Shown here: positions 9,338-17,780 of the stretch, piece after piece
How positions within the stretch are numbered: position 1 is the first letter of the stretch
How the letters are laid out: each line of letters begins with the position of its first letter
Assembly: GCF_028435365.1 (NCBI RefSeq)
Contig: NZ_JAGTJJ010000003.1
Location: 124,001 to 188,000 of the forward strand
DNA: 64,000 bases
Reading direction: 5' to 3'
From: Polyangium jinanense
GTDB lineage: Bacteria; Myxococcota; Polyangia; Polyangiales; Polyangiaceae
Notes under the pieces: generated by a model
The model's input: only the letters and a program-made list of their open reading frames with translations
What the model was told of the DNA's origin: nothing
The model's database searches: none
Position numbers and translations under genes: made by a program

Positions 9338-10390
9338 ATGCTGAAACGCGCGATTTCCTTGGGCTTGATCACCACGACCCTTCTTCTCGCCGCCTGCAGC
9401 GACGGCGGCTCGAACACGAGCGGCTCCGGCGCCGGCGGCAGCGGCGCCGCGGGCGGCACCGGGGGCACGGGCGGCACGGGTGGCAGCGGCGGCACGGGCG
9501 GCACCGGGGGCAGCGGCGGTGCCGGCGGCGGCGGCGGCAGCGGCGGCGCCGGCGGCGCAATGGAGGTCGATCCGCTCGTCGGGATCGGGACCGTCGAAGA
9601 GGTCCAGGGCAATTTCATGTTCACGGAGGGCCCGCAATGGAACCCCGCGACGAAGACCCTCCTCTTCACCGATATCCCCGCGAATCGCATCTACGAGCAC
9701 ACGCCGGGCGGCGACATCACCGTGTTCCGCGAGCCCAGCGCCAACACGAATGGCCTCGCCATCGATCCAAATGGCCTCCTCGTCTCCTGCGAGCACAGCG
9801 GACGGCGCGCCTCGCGGGAGCTCGCGAACGGCACGCTCGCCTCCATCGCCGATGCGTACGAGGGCAAGAAGCTGAACAGCCCGAACGACGTCATCGTGCA
9901 TTCGAACGGCACCGTGTATTTCACGGATCCGCCGTACGGCCTCGCCGATCCGGGCCTCAGCGAGCTCGGCTTCTACGGCGTCTTCCGCGTCTCGCCCGGC
10001 GGCGAGATCTCGCTCGTCGCCGACGACATGGAGCGACCGAACGGCATTGCGCTCTCGCCGGACGAGAAGACGCTTTACGTCGCCGATACCGCCACCCGCG
10101 AGCTCCGCGCCTGGCCCGTGAATGCCGACGGCTCGCTCGGGACCGGGACCAAGCTCGTCACCACGAGCCCGGGTCCTGACGGAATGGCCGTCGACGCGAA
10201 GGGCAACCTCTTCGTCACCACGTCGGTCGGCGTCGAGGTGTACAGCCCCGCGGGCAAGCTTTACGGCGCCATTGCGGTCCCCCAGCAACCCTCGAACTGC
10301 GCGTTCGGCGGTGAGGACAAGAAGACGCTCTACATCACGGCCCGGACCGGCCTCTATCGCGTGACGCTCCAGGGCGCCGGCATCTACTGA
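9338..10390 (+). CDS. Lipoprotein with SMP-30/gluconolactonase-type propeller
   Basis: 350-aa lipoprotein with lipobox LLLAAC. A Gly/Thr/Ser-rich linker of about 45 residues follows, then a six-bladed propeller of the SMP-30/gluconolactonase/luciferin-regenerating family. Visible elements are FTEGPQWNP, SPNDVIVHSNGTVYFTDPPYG, ERPNGIALSPDEKTLYVADT and GPDGMAVDAKGNLFV, the metal-coordinating and blade-closing motifs of the family. It probably hydrolyses a sugar lactone or similar ester at the cell surface. It ends seven bases before the convergent OPT transporter stop. Confidence 0.88.
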   Translation: MLKRAISLGLITTTLLLAACSDGGSNTSGSGAGGSGAAGGTGGTGGTGGSGGTGGTGGSGGAGGGGGSGGAGGAMEVDPLVGIGTVEEVQGNFMFTEGPQWNPATKTLLFTDIPANRIYEHTPGGDITVFREPSANTNGLAIDPNGLLVSCEHSGRRASRELANGTLASIADAYEGKKLNSPNDVIVHSNGTVYFTDPPYGLADPGLSELGFYGVFRVSPGGEISLVADDMERPNGIALSPDEKTLYVADTATRELRAWPVNADGSLGTGTKLVTTSPGPDGMAVDAKGNLFVTTSVGVEVYSPAGKLYGAIAVPQQPSNCAFGGEDKKTLYITARTGLYRVTLQGAGIY

Positions 10391-10397
10391 TTCCGCG

Positions 10398-12257
10398 TCA
10401 CGTTCGCCCCGCCGCCCAGATCGCCACCGCCACGCCCATCACGCTCTCGCCGGCGACGAACCCCGAGGCCGTCGCGATCGTGTAAAGCTCGTCCCTTTTC
10501 GGGAACTTCCACGCCAGGACCGCTGCGATCGCGGCGCCGAGGAAAAGGGTAAAACTCGTCGACGCGGGCAAAATGAACGCGAGCCCGATTCCCAGGGGCG
10601 ACGGCACCCAGGCGGCGAAACGCTTCGGCCCGAGCTCGCTCGCGATCGTGCAGACCACGGCGAATCCCGCCGCGATCGCCATGGCCAGCGACGCGGGCTC
10701 GGGCAGGCCGGCAAACCCTCGCGTCAAGAGCTCCGCCGTCCCTTTGAACATCTGCACGCCCGGAGCGGGGTATTTCGTGCCGAGCAGCTCGAGCGGAAAC
10801 GCCTTTGCAAAGACCAGCGCCGTGGCGAGCCCGCCCGTCACGAGCCCGAAGAGCTGCGCGAGGAGCTGCTTTTGCGGCGAAGCGCCAAGGAGCCGGCCCG
10901 TCTTGAGGTCCTGCATCATGTCGCCGCAGCTATTCGCCCCCGCGTTCGTGAGCCCCGCCGCCATCAGGCTGGCCTGCGTATGGCCGCCCGTGAGCACGGC
11001 GAAGAGGAGCTGCGTCACCATGGCCATCGGGCCGATCGGATTGACGTCCGTCTCGCCCATCGTCCGCGTCCCCACGAGCGCGAGCGCGCCCGCGAGCACG
11101 ATCGCCAGAAGCGTCGTCGCCGGGTGCAGGCCGAACACGAGCCATTGCACCCCGATCGCCAGCATCACCGCCGCGGCGAGGCCCCAGGCGAACCAGCGCC
11201 GCGGCACCTCCACGTCCTCCCGGAGCACCTCGCCCGACGCCTTCGCGCCCATCGCACCGCCGAGCGACCGGAACGCCGTCGCGATCGATCCCCCTTTGAG
11301 CGCAAACGACACGAGCCCGCCCACGACGAGCATCGCCACGCCCGGCCAAACCGTGAAACCCACCGCGTCGCCATAGAGCGTCGGCGCATTCGGCGTGGGC
11401 GTCACGAGGCCGCGCCCGAGGGCCCAGGGGACGACGAAGACCCAGCAAAGCGTCGCGCCGGCGGCCATCCACGCCGTCGTCCGCAGCCCGACGAGCGCGC
11501 CCGAGCCGAGCGTCATGAGCGACACGTCGAGCCCCATCGTGAGCCGCGCCAAACCCATTCCGCCGAGGCTCGCGAAGGCGAACGGCACCGCATCCGGGAC
11601 GAACCCGAGGCCCCCGCGCGCGAGCCCGAGCGCCGCGCCGATCGCGGTCGCGGCGAGCAATGCGACGGCCTTCTGCTTGCCGCCTTCGCCCTCGCCGTGC
11701 AGCGCGAGCGTCGTCTGGGCTGCGGCGATGCCCGACGGGAACTTCAGGTTTTCGCGGTTGATCATCTGCCGCTTCAGCGGGATCGCGAAGAGCACCCCGA
11801 GTAGGGCGGCGGAGACGAGCCACGTGGCGATCTCGAGGATCGAGAGCCGCCGGTTCGTCACGATCATGAGCGCCGGCACGGCCGTCACCATGCCTGCGCC
11901 GGCCATCGCGGCCGCGGCCGAGGCGGCCGTCTGCATGGTGTTGTTCTCCAGCACCGTGAACGCGGGCCCGGATGCGACGGCGCGAAAGAGTCGGAAGACG
12001 AGCCACGCCGAGAGCGCCGCGGTGATCGAGGCGCCGTACGTGATGCCGATCGTGAACCCCGTGTACAGGTTCGCGGCGGAGAGGACCGAGCCGATCACGC
12101 ACCCGCTCACCACGGCTCTCCACGTGAATTGCGGCTCGAGGGGCCGGTAGACCTGCGCATACCAGGCCTCGTCCGAGACCCGCCCGTGCACGTCCGCAGG
12201 CTCTTCGCCGTGCGGTTCGTTCGTGACGTCTGCGGGCAGGCTCGACATGGCAAGCAT
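10398..12257 (-). CDS. OPT family oligopeptide transporter
   Basis: 619-aa polytopic membrane protein of the OPT/YSL family (proton-coupled uptake of small peptides or metal-siderophore complexes). Conserved family segments include FTWRAVVSGCVIGSVLSAANLYTG, FTVLENNTMQTAASAAAAMAGAG and LTNAGANSCGDMMQDLKTG, spread over about 14-16 hydrophobic helices. The start is ATG 12257; an alternative ATG at 12248 would remove three residues. It is convergent with the SMP-30-type gene. Substrate unknown. Confidence 0.92.
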   Translation of the reverse strand: MLAMSSLPADVTNEPHGEEPADVHGRVSDEAWYAQVYRPLEPQFTWRAVVSGCVIGSVLSAANLYTGFTIGITYGASITAALSAWLVFRLFRAVASGPAFTVLENNTMQTAASAAAAMAGAGMVTAVPALMIVTNRRLSILEIATWLVSAALLGVLFAIPLKRQMINRENLKFPSGIAAAQTTLALHGEGEGGKQKAVALLAATAIGAALGLARGGLGFVPDAVPFAFASLGGMGLARLTMGLDVSLMTLGSGALVGLRTTAWMAAGATLCWVFVVPWALGRGLVTPTPNAPTLYGDAVGFTVWPGVAMLVVGGLVSFALKGGSIATAFRSLGGAMGAKASGEVLREDVEVPRRWFAWGLAAAVMLAIGVQWLVFGLHPATTLLAIVLAGALALVGTRTMGETDVNPIGPMAMVTQLLFAVLTGGHTQASLMAAGLTNAGANSCGDMMQDLKTGRLLGASPQKQLLAQLFGLVTGGLATALVFAKAFPLELLGTKYPAPGVQMFKGTAELLTRGFAGLPEPASLAMAIAAGFAVVCTIASELGPKRFAAWVPSPLGIGLAFILPASTSFTLFLGAAIAAVLAWKFPKRDELYTIATASGFVAGESVMGVAVAIWAAGRT

Positions 12258-12359
12258 CGTCCCAGCGGGGGAGGGGCGAGGTCAAGGCCAGCAGGGATCC
12301 GTCCGGTTTACAACCCTTTCGGATGTGATTTTTCCTGCGGACGTCCTAAACTCTCGGAC

Positions 12360-13082
12360 ATGCTTGGAAATAGAACGGCTTCTCTTGCTTCGGTTTTTCT
12401 GGTCCTCGCCCTCGCCGCGTGCGCGGGGCAAACCTCGGGCGGCGCCGGCGGTGACGGCGGCGCTGGTGGTAGCGGCGGCAGCGGCGGCACCGGCGGCGTC
12501 GGCGGTAGTGGCGGCACCGGCGGCACCGGCGGCACCGGCGGTAGCGGCGGCGCTGGTGGTAGCGGCGGCGCCGGCGGTGGCGGTGGCAATGCGGCCTGCA
12601 ACGGAGGCGGATCGTCGACGCTGCCCGGCGTTTCCATCGAGTTCACCACGATCGATTGCACGTATACCCTCGCCGAGGCGGCCGCCGGTATCGGCATCCA
12701 TTACAACATCCAGGTGGCGGCCGACCTCCCGAGCGTTTACCCTACCCCGCAGGACAACGGCTGCGGCGAGCCTGGCCCGAGTGGCCTCATTCCCTTCGAG
12801 GTGCTCTCCGGCAACAACAACAAGTATTGCCTCTGCGACGTGGGCATCTGCCCGGCCCCAAACGATACGCCGAACGCCGTCCCCGCGGGCACCTACCCGA
12901 GCACGTTCTTGTGGGACGGGGTCAACTGGACCGGGCCGTCCGATTTCAACAACCCCAAAGGTCAGCCCTTCCCGCCCGGCGATTACACGCTCACGGTGAA
13001 CGCCATCGGCGAGTACGACGAGGCCGGCACGAAGAAACCCTTCACAGTCGAGGGAACGTTCCTCGTGCATCTCGTACCCTGA
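12360..13082 (+). CDS. Gly-linker lipoprotein of unknown function
   Basis: 240-aa lipoprotein starting at ATG 12360. The lipobox is LALAAC and the next ~55 residues are a Gly/Ser/Ala/Thr low-complexity linker built from GGx triplets. The remaining ~150 residues form a secreted domain with several cysteines (TIDCTYTLAEAAAGI, NGCGEPGP, KYCLCDVGICP) and a beta-rich C-terminus. I do not recognise the domain. It is probably anchored to the outer membrane or exposed on the surface. It lies 102 bp from the divergent OPT gene. Confidence 0.8.
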   Translation: MLGNRTASLASVFLVLALAACAGQTSGGAGGDGGAGGSGGSGGTGGVGGSGGTGGTGGTGGSGGAGGSGGAGGGGGNAACNGGGSSTLPGVSIEFTTIDCTYTLAEAAAGIGIHYNIQVAADLPSVYPTPQDNGCGEPGPSGLIPFEVLSGNNNKYCLCDVGICPAPNDTPNAVPAGTYPSTFLWDGVNWTGPSDFNNPKGQPFPPGDYTLTVNAIGEYDEAGTKKPFTVEGTFLVHLVP

Positions 13083-13098
13083 GCCGAAAGATCGAGGC

Positions 13099-13116
13099 GG
13101 CCGGGAACTTCCGGCC
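13099..13116. terminator. Possible terminator hairpin after the 12360 lipoprotein
   Basis: A perfect 6-bp stem (GGCCGG / CCGGCC, 6-nt loop) lies 17 bp after the lipoprotein stop and just before the VWA gene. It has no T-tract, so it may only attenuate or act with Rho. Confidence 0.3.
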
Positions 13117-13137
13117 CCGCCCGCGCTCGGATCGGGC

Positions 13138-14760
13138 ATGTCGATCCGCCGGTTCGCTCCCGCCTTTCTCCTCGCCCTCGCTGCTTGCGCCAAGTCCCCT
13201 CCGGGCCCCGAGGCCGCCTCGCCCCAGGCGCCCGCGCCCAAGACGATTGCCAAGGCCGCGCCGCCCGTCGACGAACCCCTCACGCCTCCCGTCGTCCAGA
13301 CCGACGCCCCTCCGCCCGTCGCCGTCGCGCCCGTCCCCGACGAGCCGCTCGAGGCGCCCGTCGATACGCGCCACGGTCCCGCGGTCAGCGCGAAGGGATC
13401 GATGTGGGGGGAGGCGGTCATGGACAAGAAAGGAGCCGGTGGCCTCGGTTTGTCGGGGATCGGCGAAGGCGGCGGCGGGCGCGGGGAGGGCATTGGCCTC
13501 GGTACGATCGGCACGATTGGACGCGGCGCCGGCACGGGGACGGGCGCGGGGTTCGGATCGGGCCACGGAAGGCTCGGCGGCTCGCATGGCGTGGCGGCGG
13601 GCGTGCGTGTGGGACCGGGCGGCCTCGGCGCGTCCGCGCAATCTCCGGGCGGCGTGCGCACGGGGGAATGGGACGACAACGCGAACTACCGCGAATTCGC
13701 CCGCTGGCTCGGCAAGGAGCGCGCCCCGGGCGCCGCGACGATCGACCTCTCTTCGCGTCGCTTCCTCGTCGTGCGGGACAACGCGGGCAAACCCGTCCCG
13801 AGCTGCCCCGTCGAGGTGCGTGATTCCGCGGGGACGACGCTCTCGCTCCGCACGACCGCGAATGGCCGCGCCCTTCTGTTTCCGCGGGCCGAGGGCCTGA
13901 AAGGCCCGGATCTCGTGGCCACGGCGCGTTGCCAGGGTGAATCCGTCGCGAGGACGACCACAATCTCCGCGGGTGACGGCGTCGTCGACCTTGTCCTCGC
14001 GGGCGCGCGTGTCTTGCCGGAGGCGCAGACCATCGACGTCGCGTTCGTCCTCGACACGACCGGCTCGATGTCCGAGGAAATCAACGCGCTGCGCGACACG
14101 CTGGAAAAGGTGGCCGGCGCGCTCTCCACGATGAACGTCCGCCCGCGCGTGGGCCTCGTCGAGTACCGCGACCGCAGCGACGAATACGTGACCCGCATGC
14201 ACCAGATGACCACCGACGTCGCCGGTCTGCAGGCGCGGATCGCGACGATCTCCGCGGGCGGCGGCGGCGACACGCCCGAGCACGTGAACGAGGCGCTGCG
14301 GGTCGCCGTGCGCAACCTGCGTTTCCGGCCCGAATCGCTCGCGCGCCTCGTCTTCCTGATCGGCGACGCGCCTCCGCACCTCGATTATGCGCAGGACGAG
14401 GGGTATGCGGGCGCGATGAAGGAGGCGAGCCACGCGGGGGTGCAGGTGTATTCGATCGCGGCCTCGGGCATGGACAACCTCGGGCAGGTGGTCTTCCGGC
14501 AGATCGCGCAATACACGGGCGGCACGCACATGTTCGTCCTGCGCGGCGGGGCCGGGCCGGAATCGGTGGGCGGCGGGGATCCGCGCTCGAGCTGCGGCGG
14601 GACGCACACGGATTACACGAGCGGGAACCTGGACGCGCTGATCCTCGGGAAGGTGCGGGGGGCGATCGCGGCGCGGGACGCGGACCCGATGCGGATCGCG
14701 GGGCTGCATCAGGATGAGAAGGACCGGCCTTGTGATCAGCGGATCGTGATGGCGCGGTGA
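13138..14760 (+). CDS. Lipoprotein with von Willebrand factor A domain
   Basis: 540-aa lipoprotein (lipobox ALAAC). Residues 25-190 are Pro/Ala- and then Gly-rich. A beta-sandwich-like segment about 210-295 (FLVVRDNAGKPVPSCPVEVRD) resembles an Ig or carboxypeptidase-regulatory-like fold. It is followed by a VWA domain about 300-500, whose MIDAS motif DTTGSMS begins at D306. The region also contains GLVEYRDRSDEY and GDAPPHLDY, the two other MIDAS loops. Such proteins bind divalent cations and proteins. The context (TonB-like gene downstream) suggests an envelope assembly role, which is inference. Confidence 0.85.
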   Translation: MSIRRFAPAFLLALAACAKSPPGPEAASPQAPAPKTIAKAAPPVDEPLTPPVVQTDAPPPVAVAPVPDEPLEAPVDTRHGPAVSAKGSMWGEAVMDKKGAGGLGLSGIGEGGGGRGEGIGLGTIGTIGRGAGTGTGAGFGSGHGRLGGSHGVAAGVRVGPGGLGASAQSPGGVRTGEWDDNANYREFARWLGKERAPGAATIDLSSRRFLVVRDNAGKPVPSCPVEVRDSAGTTLSLRTTANGRALLFPRAEGLKGPDLVATARCQGESVARTTTISAGDGVVDLVLAGARVLPEAQTIDVAFVLDTTGSMSEEINALRDTLEKVAGALSTMNVRPRVGLVEYRDRSDEYVTRMHQMTTDVAGLQARIATISAGGGGDTPEHVNEALRVAVRNLRFRPESLARLVFLIGDAPPHLDYAQDEGYAGAMKEASHAGVQVYSIAASGMDNLGQVVFRQIAQYTGGTHMFVLRGGAGPESVGGGDPRSSCGGTHTDYTSGNLDALILGKVRGAIAARDADPMRIAGLHQDEKDRPCDQRIVMAR

Positions 14761-14767
14761 GCCGCTT

Positions 14768-14812
14768 GCGCAGTTCGCGCAAGTTGCGCAATTTGTGCGA
14801 CTCGCGCAAGAT
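14768..14812 (+). repeat. Five 9-bp tandem repeats (GCGCAANTT type)
   Basis: Just after the VWA stop, five units with exact 9-bp period start at 14768, 14777, 14786, 14795 and 14804. Four begin GCGCA; the fourth is degenerate (GTGCG). The array is not within a gene. It would read as a 3-aa repeat in any frame. Confidence 0.7.
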
Positions 14813-14894
14813 GCCGCCTGCCACCTGAGCGGCGCCACGGCCGCCTGGGGGGGCGCGCTGGGCTGGCCCGGCGCGTGCAAGCAGGGGCGAACCG

Positions 14895-15695
14895 GTGGAT
14901 CACGGACACCTGAGCGCTGGCTGGTTGGTCGCGGCGACCGTCGCGCATGTGGTGCTGCTCGGCGCGGGATTCGTCCGCGACGAGAGCGGCGCCATCGTGC
15001 GCGACATGCGCGAGGCGATCCGGGCGCAGCTCGTCGCGTTCGAGATCCCGATCGAGGCGCCCCGGCCGACGCCGCCCGAGGAGCCTCCGCCCGAGCCGCC
15101 CGCGCCGCCCGCGGAGCCGCCGCCGCCTGCTCCCCAGCCCGTGGCGATACGCGCGCCGGCGCCTCCGCAAAACGATCCCCCCGAGACCCCGCCGAGCGAG
15201 GTCCCTGAAGAGCTCCCCACCCCGATGGAGGCGCCGCCGGTGCTGGTGCAGGAGAGCGGTCCGCCCGATCCTTCGGCGGTCACGTTCGTGACCGGCGACG
15301 GCGCCGGTACCGGTCTCGTCTCTACGTTTGGCTCCGGGTTTCGTCCGGTGCGCCATACGGGCCTGGGTGGCGGCGCGCCGCCCCGCCGCCCGTCGCCGCC
15401 GCCGCCGCCCGATTTGTCCCGGCCGGCGTCGCTCTACGGCGACCGCGCGTGGGACTGCGACTTCCCGCCCGAAGCCGAAGCGGCGGGGATCCGGAATGCG
15501 CTGGTGGTGCTCCAGATCGTCGTGCGGGCCGACGGCCGCGCGCAGAAGGTCGAGGTGGTGTCCGATCCGGGATACGGCTTCGGGGCCCAGGCGAGGTACT
15601 GCGCGGCGCAGCATCATTATCGGCCGGCGCTGGATCGGGCTGGACAGCCGACCCAGGCGTCGCTCGGTCCGGTCCGGATCCGGTTCGTTCGCTGA
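14895..15695 (+). CDS. TonB-like energy transducer
   Basis: 266-aa protein starting at GTG 14895. One membrane segment near the N-terminus (about 8-26) precedes a long Pro/Glu-rich periplasm-spanning region (about 52-125). The C-terminal domain (about 185-266) has the TonB-box-binding fold pattern: GIRNALVVLQIVVRADGRAQKVEVV, then a C-terminal VRIRFVR. It would couple the proton-motive force through ExbB/ExbD to outer-membrane receptors. No exbBD lies nearby. A role in gliding or adhesion, as for some myxobacterial TonB proteins, cannot be excluded. Confidence 0.82.
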   Translation: MDHGHLSAGWLVAATVAHVVLLGAGFVRDESGAIVRDMREAIRAQLVAFEIPIEAPRPTPPEEPPPEPPAPPAEPPPPAPQPVAIRAPAPPQNDPPETPPSEVPEELPTPMEAPPVLVQESGPPDPSAVTFVTGDGAGTGLVSTFGSGFRPVRHTGLGGGAPPRRPSPPPPPDLSRPASLYGDRAWDCDFPPEAEAAGIRNALVVLQIVVRADGRAQKVEVVSDPGYGFGAQARYCAAQHHYRPALDRAGQPTQASLGPVRIRFVR

Positions 15696-15842
15696 GGCGT
15701 CGGGCATTTCATCTTCGTGGGCAGGGGGAGGGGCGCGCGGCTCATTTCGACGAGGAGGCCCCTTCGTCTCCCCGCCCCATACGCCCATGCGAGCGGCTCG
15801 GAAAAACCTCGTCGAGCACGCTTGTGCCGCCGGAGACGCATC

Positions 15843-15886
15843 GGCTAGAACATCGATCGGTTTGACAACCGCTCGATGTTCTAGCC
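15843..15886. terminator. 44-nt near-perfect palindrome (possible terminator)
   Basis: The outer arms (GGCTAGAACATCGA, 15843-15856, and its exact complement 15873-15886) pair over 14 bp. An inner 5-bp stem (CGGTT/AACCG) closes a 4-nt loop, with one unpaired base on each side. It lies 147 bp after the TonB-like stop and is followed by TTCTTTCG. It could be a terminator or a dyad operator. Confidence 0.5.
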
Positions 15887-15900
15887 TTCTTTCGTCCCGA

Positions 15901-16007
15901 GGGGGACGCCTCGCGTCCCCCTCTCGTCCGGGCAAAGCCCGGCCGATTCACCCCCCGAGGCGAGCTCGCTTCGCGATCTCGCAGAGCGCCGAACAGTTCG
16001 GCGCTCT
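15901..16007. repeat. Three further consecutive perfect hairpins before the FHA gene
   Basis: Three stems are stacked here. 15901-15921: 9-bp stem GGGGGACGC, 3-nt loop. 15928-15942: 6-bp stem CCGGGC around AAA. 15983-16007: 11-bp stem AGAGCGCCGAA around CAG. The last one ends 16 bases before the start codon at 16024, so it could cover the promoter or leader of the FHA/sigma-54 gene. The remainder of 15696-16023 shows no gene. Confidence 0.6.
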
Positions 16008-16023
16008 AGGATGCGCCCCTCCC

Positions 16024-17433
16024 ATGGCCCACTCCCTGGCCACCACCGACAACGAGTTCGAAGGCGCGACGCATGCGGCGACCATCGGCGTCCTCGTCTT
16101 CGTCCTCCGTTACGAGGACCTCTGCGCGGGGGACTCCGTGGCTTTGCATCCGCTCACGCACGACGGTGCAGGCTTCGAAATCGGGCGAGCCTCCGAGGTC
16201 CGGCCGCCCGCAATGGAGGGAAAAACCTTTCTCCTGCCCGACCGCTTCGTATCGCGCGTGCACGCCCGCGTGGTTCGTCGTGACGGCAAGGGCTTCCTGG
16301 AGGACGCCGGAAGCAAGCTCGGCACGTTCGTCCGCGGCGAGCGCATTCAGGGGCCCGTCGCCCTCGCGGACGGGGACGTCGTGGAGATGGGACAGTCGCT
16401 CTTCGTGTATCGGCTGGTCGACGAGCCGACGGCCGTTCGCATGATGACCCATCGCGCGGGGTTCGCGTTTGGTCCGACGCGCACGCTTTGCCCCGAGGTC
16501 ATGCGCCTGGCGGTCGACCTCGATCGCCTTGCGCGCTCCGACCAGCCCATCCTTTTGCTCGCCGAGACCGGCGCCGGCAAGGAGGTCGCGGCGCGGTACG
16601 TGCACGACAGGAGCGGCCGCGCGGGGCCCTTCGTGGCCGTGGATTGCGGCGCCATTCCCGAGCACCTCGTCGAGGGAGAGCTTTTTGGTCATCGCCGCGG
16701 CGCATTCAGCGGCGCGCACGAGGAGCGCAAGGGCCGCATTCGCAGCGCGGAGGGGGGCACGGTGTTCCTCGACGAGATCGGCAATCTGCCCGGGACCGCG
16801 CAGGCGAGTCTGCTCCGCGCCATTCAAGAGAACGAAGTGACCCCCGTGGGCGCCGACCGGGGGCAGAAGGTGGACGTGCGGTGGATGGCCGCGACGAACG
16901 TGGACGTGTTCTCCGAGAAGAGCGGCTTTCGCGCGGATCTCCGGGAGCGGCTCGCCGGTTACGTCGGCATGCTGCCGCCGCTGCGAAAGCGCCGCGAGGA
17001 TCTCGGTGTGCTGGTCGCGCACCTGCTCGCGCGGCGCGGCGTCGAGCGGGCGTCGATCACGCGGGCGGCGGCGCGCGCGCTCTTTTTGGGGGATCTGCCG
17101 GGCAACGTGCGCGAGATCGAGCGCAGCCTCGGGAGTGCGTGCCTGCTGATGGGGGATGGGCCGATCGATTTGCAGCACCTGAGCGCCCTTCGAGCGCGCG
17201 CGGCGAGCGAGAAGGAGGAGCCGGCATCGGAACCACCGGGCGTCGAGGCGACGGACGAGGTGCGGCGCAACAAGGCGCGCCCGCCGCGGGAGAGGATCGA
17301 GGCGGCGCTCTTCCGGGCGAAAGGATCCCAGGTGGAGGCGGCGCGTCTGCTCGGGGTGCACGAGCGGCAGTTCGCGCGGTGGATGGATGCCTACGGGATA
17401 CCGCGGCCACGGAAGGGCCCTTCCGGCGGGTGA
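16024..17433 (+). CDS. FHA-domain sigma-54 enhancer-binding protein
   Basis: 469-aa transcription activator starting at ATG 16024. An FHA domain (about 35-125; GFEIGRASE, then FVSRVHARVV) binds phosphothreonine and so links Ser/Thr kinases to transcription. The AAA+ domain follows, with Walker A ETGAGKEVAA near 181-188, a sigma-54 contact loop reading GAFSGA at 226-231, and Walker B VFLDEIG near 247. The family consensus for the loop is GAFTGA. The C-terminal Fis-like HTH is SQVEAARLLGVHERQFARWM (about 435-455). A 116-bp piece of this FHA region is duplicated at 21334-21449. Confidence 0.93.
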   Translation: MAHSLATTDNEFEGATHAATIGVLVFVLRYEDLCAGDSVALHPLTHDGAGFEIGRASEVRPPAMEGKTFLLPDRFVSRVHARVVRRDGKGFLEDAGSKLGTFVRGERIQGPVALADGDVVEMGQSLFVYRLVDEPTAVRMMTHRAGFAFGPTRTLCPEVMRLAVDLDRLARSDQPILLLAETGAGKEVAARYVHDRSGRAGPFVAVDCGAIPEHLVEGELFGHRRGAFSGAHEERKGRIRSAEGGTVFLDEIGNLPGTAQASLLRAIQENEVTPVGADRGQKVDVRWMAATNVDVFSEKSGFRADLRERLAGYVGMLPPLRKRREDLGVLVAHLLARRGVERASITRAAARALFLGDLPGNVREIERSLGSACLLMGDGPIDLQHLSALRARAASEKEEPASEPPGVEATDEVRRNKARPPRERIEAALFRAKGSQVEAARLLGVHERQFARWMDAYGIPRPRKGPSGG

Positions 17434-17437
17434 GGCG

Positions 17438-17773
17438 ATGTCCCGCGAGGGCGGGATGGTTCTCCGGAAGGACACAGTCGCTCGCGCGAAGGACACAGCC
17501 GCTCGCGCGAAGGACACAGTCGCTCGCGCGGAGGGCACAGCCGCTCGCGCGGAGGGCACAGCCGCTCGCGCGGAGGGCACAGCCGCTCGCGCGAAGGACA
17601 CAGTCGCTCGCGCGAAGGACACAGTCGCTCGCGTGAAGGACACAGTCGCTCGCGCGAAGGACACAGTCGCTCGCGCGAAGGACACAGTCGCTCGCGCGAA
17701 GGACACAGTCGCTCGCGCGAAGGACACGACGACTCGCGTCGACGGCACGGTGGCTTCCCGCTCTGCCGCATAG
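17438..17773 (+). CDS. Putative heptad-repeat protein (KDTVARA array)
   Basis: A minisatellite of about 14 near-identical 21-bp units (17468-17755) reads in this frame as tandem KDTVARA, KDTAARA and EGTAARA heptads. It is open from ATG 17438 to 17773 (111 aa) and starts four bases after the preceding stop. A heptad with A/V at fixed positions and alternating charges would make an amphipathic helix or coiled coil, as in LEA-like or apolipoprotein-like repeats. Because the period is a multiple of three, all frames on both strands are open, so coding is not proven. No known family. Confidence 0.45.
   Translation: MSREGGMVLRKDTVARAKDTAARAKDTVARAEGTAARAEGTAARAEGTAARAKDTVARAKDTVARVKDTVARAKDTVARAKDTVARAKDTVARAKDTTTRVDGTVASRSAA
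17468..17755 (+). repeat. 21-bp tandem repeat (minisatellite)
   Basis: Roughly 14 copies of a 21-bp unit of the type GGACACAGTCGCTCGCGCGAA, in exact register. Two sub-types differ in fixed positions (GAAGGACACAG versus GAGGGCACAG), and the final two units are degraded. There are no spacers, so this is not CRISPR. Confidence 0.95.
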
Positions 17774-17780
17774 ACTGTCC

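Noticed and set aside
12282..13679. 465-codon minus-strand frame opposite two lipoproteins
   Set aside because: Ala/Pro/Arg-rich shadow of the Gly-linker lipoprotein and the VWA gene; the real genes have signal peptides and lipoboxes on the plus strand.
17468..17755. CRISPR array
   Set aside because: The 21-bp units are contiguous with no spacers and no cas genes are present.
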